Shown in pieces: positions 1 to 4,363 of a DNA stretch of 7,523 nt (position 1 is its first letter; the number at the start of each line of letters is the position of its first letter). Below the pieces are notes generated by a model that worked only from the letters and a program-made list of their open reading frames with translations, was not told the origin of the DNA and ran no database searches. Location: positions 1-7,523 of the forward strand of contig JAUXFR010000060.1 in assembly GCA_030622805.1 (NCBI GenBank), read 5' to 3'. The position numbers and the translations under genes were made by a program. The DNA comes from Anaerolineae bacterium (lineage in GTDB: Bacteria > Chloroflexota > Anaerolineae > Anaerolineales > UBA4823).

Positions 1-932
1 AAAGCCGCCAATCCAATTTCCAACCATCGCAGTGTTGAAATTCCGGTCAACCATTGGGAATCAGCAACTACTTCGGGTGTTGTCACGAGCTCTGTGGTAG
101 GGGGCGGAAGGATATCCGCACCCTTCGTAGGATGTTCTGTAGGTAATTGCACGCTCTTCTGCCCAGGCAGAGCTTCCCCCAATAGCGCTGCTGGAGAAGC
201 CTCCGCCCTCTCAGCCACGGTGGGAGTCGGCTGCGGCGGCAGCGCGGCATCATCTTCGCCAAAAGCTGGCGCTGCTTCAGAAATCGTACCCGTAGGTGCA
301 ACCAGAAGTGCTGAAGTCTCTTCACTGAGTTCCTTCGGCTCGAGCGCGGCCGCTTCGGCAGAGGCCTCTACTGAAGAAGAGGTGGGGGGTATAGTGGTCC
401 CTTGTACTGCTTGTGCTTCAGATTCAACAACTAATTCTTCTTCGGCTTCTATAGTTTCTGCAACGGCTTTTCCCCCGCCTGTGACCTGAGCATCTTCTGG
501 CTCGCCGAACATTTGCGGGGCTGGTTCTTCATCAAGGAACAGATCCTTTGGAGCTTCCACAGCCATTTCGGCAGCTGGCGCCATGACAATCTGCGCCTCT
601 TGCATGGAAGTATTACTGAAATACAGATCACCAACCAGCACAAAGATAAACATGATGCTCGCCAGAACTGCGGCAAGCCGCAATGCCGGGTACGCGGGTG
701 CTTGCTGGCGTAAGCCAACCATATCTGGCGTCAAAATGAAATTTCTGGGCGCGCGCAATTTTGGCTGGCTGCGGAGCAAATCCCTTGTTTTTCGAAGCTC
801 ATTCAGCGCCGTGCGCAGTTCAACAGATTCCGGAAGACGGCTTTCCAGTCGGTCACTTTCACTGGAGCCTAATTGACCATCTGAATAAGTGGACAATGCT
901 TCCCAGTCGCGTTCGTTTATCTTTTTCGTCAT
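1..932 (-). CDS. Membrane anti-sigma factor, partial (3' end beyond left edge)
   Basis: The frame is open from an ATG at 932 to the window edge (310 residues visible, no stop). The ATG overlaps the sigma stop as ATGA (929-932), with a purine-rich GGAGAGGGAGAG just upstream, so the two genes are probably translationally coupled. Residues 1-60 resemble the helical anti-sigma domain that grips an ECF sigma factor in the cytoplasm (LSTYSDGQLGSSESDRLE, then a charged helix near 35-55). There is no Cys in the visible protein and no His before about residue 267, so the zinc-binding HxxxCxxC motif is absent. Residues 84-105 form a clear membrane segment (AAVLASIMFIFVLVGDLYF). Residues 106-300 are low complexity, rich in Ala, Glu, Pro, Ser and Thr, presumably outside the membrane. 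A second hydrophobic stretch starts near residue 303 and is cut off. The anti-sigma role rests on position, the N-terminal helix pattern and topology, not on a diagnostic motif. Confidence 0.8.
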   Translation of the reverse strand, partial: MTKKINERDWEALSTYSDGQLGSSESDRLESRLPESVELRTALNELRKTRDLLRSQPKLRAPRNFILTPDMVGLRQQAPAYPALRLAAVLASIMFIFVLVGDLYFSNTSMQEAQIVMAPAAEMAVEAPKDLFLDEEPAPQMFGEPEDAQVTGGGKAVAETIEAEEELVVESEAQAVQGTTIPPTSSSVEASAEAAALEPKELSEETSALLVAPTGTISEAAPAFGEDDAALPPQPTPTVAERAEASPAALLGEALPGQKSVQLPTEHPTKGADILPPPTTELVTTPEVVADSQWLTGISTLRWLEIGLAA

Positions 933-1537
933 GGCTTTCTCTCCCTCTCCAGACGATAGGATTGGGGTAAAAGTTCCCAATACTGCTTCAGGCAGTTCTG
1001 CATTCGGAACCTCGCCCGCGCTAGACGACTCTTGACCGTACCCAATGGTTTAGCAATCACCTGGGAAGCTTCAGCGTAGTCCAGCCCCTGAATATCTACC
1101 AGGATCACTATAGTCCTAAAATCTTTTGACAATTCACCCAGGCAACGATGTAGAGCCGCTCTCATATCGCTGCGGATGGCAGCCTGCTCGGGTGATTCCG
1201 TGGTATCCGACAGCCAGGTCGGTGATTCAATCTCTTCATTGTCTTGATTATAGGGTTCCAGAGGGGTTGTGGGTCGACGCTTTCGCCTGCGCAGCTCGTC
1301 GTAGCAGGCGTTCGTCACGATTCGCAGCAACCATGCTTTAAAGGAACCGCCTCGAAAGGTTTTTATCTTTCGAAAAGCAGCGATAAAAGCATCCTGAGTG
1401 GCGTCTTCCGCGGTAGCGGGCTCACCTATCACGCGGTAAGCCTGATTGTACAGCATGTCCTGATACACCAGTACCAGTCGGTTGAATGCGTCGAGATCCC
1501 CTTGCTTTGCAGCCTGAATAAGAGCTGGTTCATCCAT
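929..1537 (-). CDS. ECF-family (group 4) RNA polymerase sigma factor
   Basis: This 202-residue protein has the usual ECF size and two-domain plan. Region 2 spans about residues 18-88 and includes the core-binding and -10-recognition helices (AEDATQDAFIAAFRKIKTF, then SFKAWLLRIVTNACYDELRRRKRR). An acidic linker covers 89-120. Region 4 spans about 125-182, with the helix-turn-helix for the -35 element at 152-176 (LDYAEASQVIAKPLGTVKSR). Region 3 is absent, as in all ECF factors. The ATG at 1537 is chosen because the next Met is residue 28, inside region 2. Its ribosome site is poor (GGGCGG), and a small ORF ends only 3 bases upstream, so it may depend on coupling. The next gene downstream is the overlapping anti-sigma factor, which should hold it inactive at the membrane until a signal arrives. 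The signal and regulon cannot be read from the window. No GGAAC-type ECF -35 element was seen on the coding strand upstream. Confidence 0.95.
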   Translation of the reverse strand: MDEPALIQAAKQGDLDAFNRLVLVYQDMLYNQAYRVIGEPATAEDATQDAFIAAFRKIKTFRGGSFKAWLLRIVTNACYDELRRRKRRPTTPLEPYNQDNEEIESPTWLSDTTESPEQAAIRSDMRAALHRCLGELSKDFRTIVILVDIQGLDYAEASQVIAKPLGTVKSRLARARFRMQNCLKQYWELLPQSYRLERERKP

Positions 1538-1540
1538 GGG

Positions 1541-1747
1541 TCAAGCCGCCCGAGATGTGACAGATATCAACAGAAGCCGCCTTGCTAACAATGCAAGGAC
1601 GCTGGAACCACCTAAAACCAGGATAAATGAGGGGATAATCGGAGCATGTAACAACATCTCAATGTTACTACTCAAAGCCGATCCTTCATCCACACGCTCA
1701 TGATAGCAATATACTAACCGAAAGGGATAAAAGCGGCAAGAGAGCAC
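1541..1747 (-). CDS. Possible small hydrophobic protein upstream of the sigma gene
   Basis: An open frame of up to 68 codons ends (TGA, 1541-1543) three bases before the sigma ATG. The first 30 residues look unconvincing. The likelier product starts at the ATG at 1657 (38 residues) or a GTG at 1693 (50 residues). Its C-terminal half is a plausible membrane segment (PIIPSFILVLGGSSVLALLA) followed by Arg-Arg and a second short hydrophobic run. None of the candidate starts has a good Shine-Dalgarno. The case for it is the tight spacing to a sigma gene with a weak ribosome site; the case against is the lack of a recognised family and weak start signals. It may be chance. Confidence 0.2.
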   Translation of the reverse strand: MLSCRFYPFRLVYCYHERVDEGSALSSNIEMLLHAPIIPSFILVLGGSSVLALLARRLLLISVTSRAA

Positions 1748-1764
1748 CTACGATCATCATCCTG

Positions 1765-1778
1765 GTGAAAATTATCAC
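1765..1778. promoter_or_regulatory. Inverted repeat GTGA-N6-TCAC, candidate regulator site
   Basis: The sequence GTGA AAATTA TCAC is a palindrome with 4-base arms and a 6-base centre, the geometry of CRP/FNR-family sites (TGTGA-N6-TCACA), though the outer T and A are missing. It lies about 20 bases upstream of the TATAAT box, overlapping where a -35 element would be. A site this short can occur by chance; the regulator is unknown. Confidence 0.25.
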
Positions 1779-1796
1779 GAGCCGATTCAAAAGGAT

Positions 1797-1802
1797 TATA
1801 AT
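1797..1802 (+). promoter_or_regulatory. Candidate -10 box (TATAAT) of the VIT-trmO operon
   Basis: A perfect TATAAT lies 115 bases before the VIT start. The -35 match is poor: TTATCA (1772-1777, 4 of 6) with a 19-base spacer, or ATCACG (1774-1779) with a 17-base spacer. The weak -35 suggests either an activator or a non-promoter AT-rich run. If used, the transcript would start near 1809 and carry a leader of about 110 bases. Confidence 0.35.
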
Positions 1803-1808
1803 TTATTA

Positions 1809-1827
1809 GTGAATCACATTCATTCAC
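1809..1827. promoter_or_regulatory. 19-bp inverted repeat GTGAAT-N7-ATTCAC, candidate operator
   Basis: Perfect 6-base arms flank a 7-base centre immediately downstream of the TATAAT, where a bound repressor would block the likely start site. The overall 19-bp length is like that of Fur and DtxR/MntR operators, and the gene downstream is a metal transporter, but the bases do not match any consensus I know. The call is structural only. Confidence 0.35.
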
Positions 1828-1834
1828 GCCAGCC

Positions 1835-1874
1835 GAGTCATTTATGCACCAGGAGTTGTTTTTAATTATGACTC
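1835..1874 (+). promoter_or_regulatory. Leader stem-loop covering a ribosome site and ATG
   Basis: GAGTCAT (1835-1841) pairs perfectly with ATGACTC (1868-1874) around a 26-base loop. The right arm begins with the ATG of the leader ORF and the loop contains AGGAG (1851-1855). Folding would hide that start codon. It does not match any riboswitch class I recognise, including the Mn-sensing yybP-ykoY type. A 7-bp stem with a loop this long is only moderately stable. Confidence 0.35.
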
Positions 1875-1921
1875 TGAAATTATCAGCAATTGTATTGTAT
1901 GACACAGGAAAAAATCTATGA
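1868..1921 (+). CDS. Possible 17-codon leader peptide overlapping the VIT start
   Basis: ATG at 1868 opens a frame encoding MTLKLSAIVLYDTGKNL and stops with TGA at 1919-1921, overlapping the VIT ATG (1918-1920) as ATGA. AGGAG lies 12 bases upstream, a little far but usable. An in-frame ATG at 1844 would extend it to 25 residues but has no ribosome site. The ATGA overlap is the typical arrangement for translational coupling. The peptide shows no run of a single regulatory amino acid, so classic attenuation is not suggested. It could be chance, because VIT has its own ribosome site. Confidence 0.3.
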   Translation: MTLKLSAIVLYDTGKNL

Positions 1922-2637
1922 ACATAACAGACGAACTGCTCCATCACTCAGACAAAGATCCTCATCGCGCATCGTCATCCCTATCAGACATCATCCTTGG
2001 CGGGCAGGATGGTATAGTGAATGTCTTGGGCATTATCCTGGGTATCGCTGCCGCAACCGGCGATGTGCGAGTGGTGATCGTTGCAGGTTTGGCAGCCACT
2101 TTCGCTGAATCGATCTCCATGGCAGCCGTGGCTTACACCTCAACGCTGGCTGATGCCGACTTCTATGAGAGCGAGCGCGAGCGCGAGTACCGCCACATTC
2201 AAGAGGTCCCCCACATCGAACGAGATGAGATACGGCAAATATATCAATCCAAAGGATTCTCAGGAAATTTACTCGAACAAATCGTTGACACCATCACCGC
2301 TAACAAAGACGTCTGGGTAGCGGTGATGATGGCGGAAGAACACCAGCTTACGCCTGTTAGTCGTATAGGTGCTCTACGCTCTGCTCTAATCGTCGGAATA
2401 AGTGCTATTGTCGGATCATTGATTCCAATTACCCCCTTCTTTTTCCTTCCAATAAAAACCAGCATGGTGGTCGCTATAGTTATCACGGCAGTGGTGCTGT
2501 TTATCGTAGGTGCTTATAAGGCGCGCATTTACGTCGGAAACCCTGGAAAAAGCGGATTGGAGATGGCAGCAATCGGAACAGTCAGCGCGCTGGTCGGGTA
2601 TCTGGTCGGTGTAATTCTAAGAGTTCCCCCGGACTAA
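1918..2637 (+). CDS. VIT1/CCC1-family Fe2+/Mn2+ transporter
   Basis: This 239-residue membrane protein belongs to the vacuolar iron transporter family, which moves Fe2+ or Mn2+ out of the cytoplasm. Five membrane segments can be placed: about 32-48, 52-75, 152-174, 180-200 and 214-234. TM1 carries the family motif GGQDGIVNVLG with Asp31, and TM2 carries FAESISMAAVAYTS with Glu64 and Met68. Between TM2 and TM3 is a long acidic helical domain (about 78-145) matching the cytoplasmic metal-binding domain. Glu90, Glu101, Glu104, Met137, Met138 and Glu141 sit where plant VIT1 has its metal ligands as I remember them; one expected Glu is His93. The ATG at 1918 has AGGA eight bases upstream. It is the first gene of an operon with the TrmO-like gene, 20 bases downstream. 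Bacterial members detoxify or redistribute metal; substrate preference cannot be read here. Control by a metalloregulator is plausible from the upstream palindromes but unproven. Confidence 0.92.
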   Translation: MNITDELLHHSDKDPHRASSSLSDIILGGQDGIVNVLGIILGIAAATGDVRVVIVAGLAATFAESISMAAVAYTSTLADADFYESEREREYRHIQEVPHIERDEIRQIYQSKGFSGNLLEQIVDTITANKDVWVAVMMAEEHQLTPVSRIGALRSALIVGISAIVGSLIPITPFFFLPIKTSMVVAIVITAVVLFIVGAYKARIYVGNPGKSGLEMAAIGTVSALVGYLVGVILRVPPD

Positions 2638-2657
2638 TTTGACGGAATGAGGAAGCA

Positions 2658-3122
2658 ATGAGTCCTAATGAGAAAAATATGAAATATATTATGCGACCGA
2701 TTGGGATGATCCATTCACCCTTCACAGATAAAGGAAAAACACCCATCCAGCCCACCCGATCGACTGCTATCGGTACAGTAGAAGTATACCCAGAGTATGT
2801 CGATGGACTTCAAGACATCGATGGAATATCTCACATCATCTTGCTCTATGTCTTCCATCGTTCGTCTGGCTACTCGTTGAAAGTCAAGCCCTACCTGGAT
2901 GACCAGCTCCACGGTTTATTCGCTACACGTTATCCCGAGCGACCAAATCCAATCGGATTATCTATAGTACGGTTATTAAGCAGGAAAGGCAATTCCCTTT
3001 CAATTGAAGGCGTTGATGTACTTGATGGAACACCCTTATTGGATATAAAACCCTTCGTTCCCGATTTCGATATACAAACGAATCATTCGACTGGCTGGTA
3101 CGACAATCGAAGCAAGAAATGA
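2658..3122 (+). CDS. trmO: TrmO/TsaA-family (UPF0066) tRNA methyltransferase-like protein
   Basis: This 154-residue protein has the full set of UPF0066 motifs: PIGMIHSPF (14-22), DIDGISHIILLYVFH (53-67), the signature FATRYPERPNPIGLS (88-102), and GVDVLDGTPLLDIKPFVPDFD split across 118-138. The family uses S-adenosylmethionine; in E. coli, TrmO methylates N6 of threonylcarbamoyladenosine at tRNA position 37 and tunes decoding of ACY codons. This copy is the short form: it has the N-terminal beta-barrel domain but not the extra C-terminal domain of the ~235-residue E. coli enzyme, so the exact substrate is uncertain. The ATG at 2658 has GAGGAA at 2649-2654. It follows the VIT gene by 20 bases and is almost certainly cotranscribed, which is an unexpected partner for a tRNA modifier. 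A strong hairpin follows the stop codon. Confidence 0.85.
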   Translation: MSPNEKNMKYIMRPIGMIHSPFTDKGKTPIQPTRSTAIGTVEVYPEYVDGLQDIDGISHIILLYVFHRSSGYSLKVKPYLDDQLHGLFATRYPERPNPIGLSIVRLLSRKGNSLSIEGVDVLDGTPLLDIKPFVPDFDIQTNHSTGWYDNRSKK

Positions 3123-3129
3123 ATCAACC

Positions 3130-3171
3130 TCCCGAAGGTTCATAGTGATCCCAGATCGCTAACCTTCGGGA
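3130..3171 (+). terminator. Long hairpin after trmO, probable terminator
   Basis: TCCCGAAGGTT (3130-3140) pairs perfectly with AACCTTCGGGA (3161-3171). Inside it, AGTGATC (3144-3150) pairs with GATCGCT (3154-3160) with one U-G wobble and a CCA loop, giving a nearly continuous 18-bp hairpin with a small internal bulge. It begins 8 bases after the trmO stop. There is no U-tract on either side (AAAGTTGTTCC follows), so it may act weakly, act with Rho, or protect the 3' end of the mRNA instead. Confidence 0.6.
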
Positions 3172-3194
3172 AAGTTGTTCCGAGTACAGTAAAC

Positions 3195-3227
3195 ACGTGC
3201 CACGCACTTGCGAAGTGCGTGGCACGT
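3195..3227. repeat. Perfect 15-bp-stem palindrome, REP-like
   Basis: ACGTGCCACGCACTT (3195-3209) and its exact reverse complement (3213-3227) flank a GCG spacer. It sits between two convergent genes, has no T-run, and is GC-richer than its surroundings. Perfect arms with a tiny loop in convergent intergenic space are typical of REP-type dispersed palindromes or bidirectional terminators. Only one copy is present in the window, so dispersal is not shown. No clear flanking target duplication was found. Confidence 0.65.
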
Positions 3228-3245
3228 ATGTAGGACTTTCGAAAT

Positions 3246-3266
3246 TTATCTAATACGTGTAGATAA
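3246..3266 (-). terminator. Small hairpin after the DHOD-like gene, weak terminator candidate
   Basis: TTATCTA and TAGATAA (7-bp arms, 7-base loop) lie 3 bases beyond the minus-strand stop codon. The stem is AT-rich and is followed on that strand only by AAATTTC, so it would be a weak intrinsic terminator; the stronger palindrome at 3195-3227 lies further along the same transcript and may do the work. Confidence 0.3.
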
Positions 3267-3269
3267 TGA

Positions 3270-4259
3270 TCAGTACGAACTCAACACCTGCATGTAGTTC
3301 GCACGTTCGAACGCATTGGGGTCGCCAACCGCAAGCTGGCTCATGCTGCCCTGCATCTGGACGATAGACTCGTAATCATTATTCCCCATCCAGGTGTCTA
3401 TCTCAGCCAGGATTTCAGGCACCCGACCGACACCATTTGTCAGCAACTCAGAGGCGACTGTGACTGCCCTGGCACCAGCCATCATAGCCTTGATCACATC
3501 CTGTGCTGTGTGGACTCCGCTTGTCAGGGCAAAGTCAGCCTGCACACGTCCGTGCAGGATAGCGATCCAGCGCAGCGGAAGGCGAAGTTCATTGGAGCTG
3601 CTCAGCACCAGATTCGGCACCACTTCGAGCTCATCCAGGTCAAAATCCGGTTGATAAAAGCGGTTGAAAAGCACCAGACCATCAGCGCCTGCATCCACGA
3701 GCTTCTGGGTGAAGTTCGGAAGCGCGGTGTAAAAGGGGCTCAGCTTTACTGCAACAGGGATCTTTACCTGCTGACGGACATCACGCACCAGTTTGATGTG
3801 ACGCTCTTCCAATTCTGCAGCATTCATTTCTGGATCGGTGGGAATATCATAAAGGTTGAGTTCAAGGGCATCTGCTCCTGCATCCTCAATCTCCTTTGCG
3901 TATCCTACCCATCCTCCGGGCGTCACTCCATTCAAACTGCCGAGCACCGGTACACTGACTGCTTCTTTGATCTTGTGGACGTTTTCTAAATATGAATCCG
4001 TTCCGATACTGTATTGACCGTAATCCGGGAAATAGCTCAATGCCTCGGCATAAAAACCAGCGCCGCGTTCCAGGTCTGCATCCAATTTCAGGCTTTCGCG
4101 GATGATCTGCTCTTCAAACAGCGACGGCAAAATAATAGCACCGATTCCTGCCTCATCCAACTGTACCGCGCTCGCAATCCGCTGTGTCAGCGGGGAAGAG
4201 GACGCCACGAAGGGATTTCTTAAGGTCAAGCCAAGATAGTTTGTAGTTAAATCAGCCAT
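3270..4259 (-). CDS. Dihydroorotate dehydrogenase-like FMN protein (NifJ-associated)
   Basis: This 329-residue protein is a TIM-barrel flavoprotein of the PyrD superfamily. It starts with the typical LTTNYLGLTLRNPFVASSSP strand, has the FMN-contacting Lys in VAVKLSP (Lys172), a GADGLVLFNR strand (191-200), and a phosphate-binding C-terminal half SGVHTAQDVIKAMMAGARAV (247-266). True class 1 PyrD has NLSCPN with a catalytic Cys (class 2 has Ser); here that place reads ELNLYDIPTD (133-142) with no Cys or Ser. The barrel and flavin site look intact, so it is probably an oxidoreductase with a different substrate; pyrimidine synthesis is unlikely. ATG 4259 has GAGGAAA eight bases upstream. It lies 104 bases downstream of nifJ on the same strand, with no terminator hairpin seen between, so the two are likely cotranscribed. 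Proteins of this kind are commonly annotated beside nifJ in anaerobes and cyanobacteria. A role in delivering or receiving electrons for NifJ is inference. Confidence 0.85.
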   Translation of the reverse strand: MADLTTNYLGLTLRNPFVASSSPLTQRIASAVQLDEAGIGAIILPSLFEEQIIRESLKLDADLERGAGFYAEALSYFPDYGQYSIGTDSYLENVHKIKEAVSVPVLGSLNGVTPGGWVGYAKEIEDAGADALELNLYDIPTDPEMNAAELEERHIKLVRDVRQQVKIPVAVKLSPFYTALPNFTQKLVDAGADGLVLFNRFYQPDFDLDELEVVPNLVLSSSNELRLPLRWIAILHGRVQADFALTSGVHTAQDVIKAMMAGARAVTVASELLTNGVGRVPEILAEIDTWMGNNDYESIVQMQGSMSQLAVGDPNAFERANYMQVLSSY

Positions 4260-4363
4260 AATTATTTCCTCATTTATTTAATCAATGCAGAGGGGCGAAG
4301 GGATAGGGGATAACGTGTTAGGGAACAAGCCAAACCCTGACCCTTCCCCTTTTCCCAACTCGC

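Larger units (their letters stand above)
1538..1917. other. Divergent intergenic control region (sigma operon left, VIT operon right)
   Basis: This 380-base gap separates divergent genes and must hold both promoters. The left half contains only the doubtful small ORF and a weak minus-strand promoter match (TTGCCG at 1739-1734, 17-base spacer, TAGTAT at 1716-1711; 4 of 6 in each box). The right half is AT-rich and holds two inverted repeats, a TATAAT box, a leader hairpin and a leader ORF, listed separately. The octamer ATTATAAT (1795-1802) is its own reverse complement, so a -10 box can be read in both directions. Confidence 0.6.

Noticed and set aside
94..489. 131-residue plus-strand frame rich in Ala and Ser
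   Set aside because: It is the antisense of the low-complexity part of the anti-sigma gene, where biased codons keep other frames open. It has no ribosome site or recognisable domain.
83..718. Two minus-strand frames (83-325, 449-718) that look like fragments of a broken gene
   Set aside because: Another minus-strand frame is open without interruption from 932 to 1 and gives a coherent anti-sigma protein; these two are out-of-frame readings rich in Arg and Trp.
1580..1598. Hairpin CCTTGC-N7-GCAAGG
   Set aside because: Six-base stem without a U-tract, inside the doubtful small ORF and upstream of the sigma gene; nothing supports a function.
1711..1739. Minus-strand promoter TTGCCG-N17-TAGTAT for the sigma operon
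   Set aside because: Only 4 of 6 matches in each box; spacing is right but this level of match is common by chance. Mentioned in the intergenic entry but not called.
1844..1921. 25-codon version of the VIT leader ORF starting at 1844
   Set aside because: No ribosome site precedes that ATG; the 1868 start with AGGAG upstream is better.
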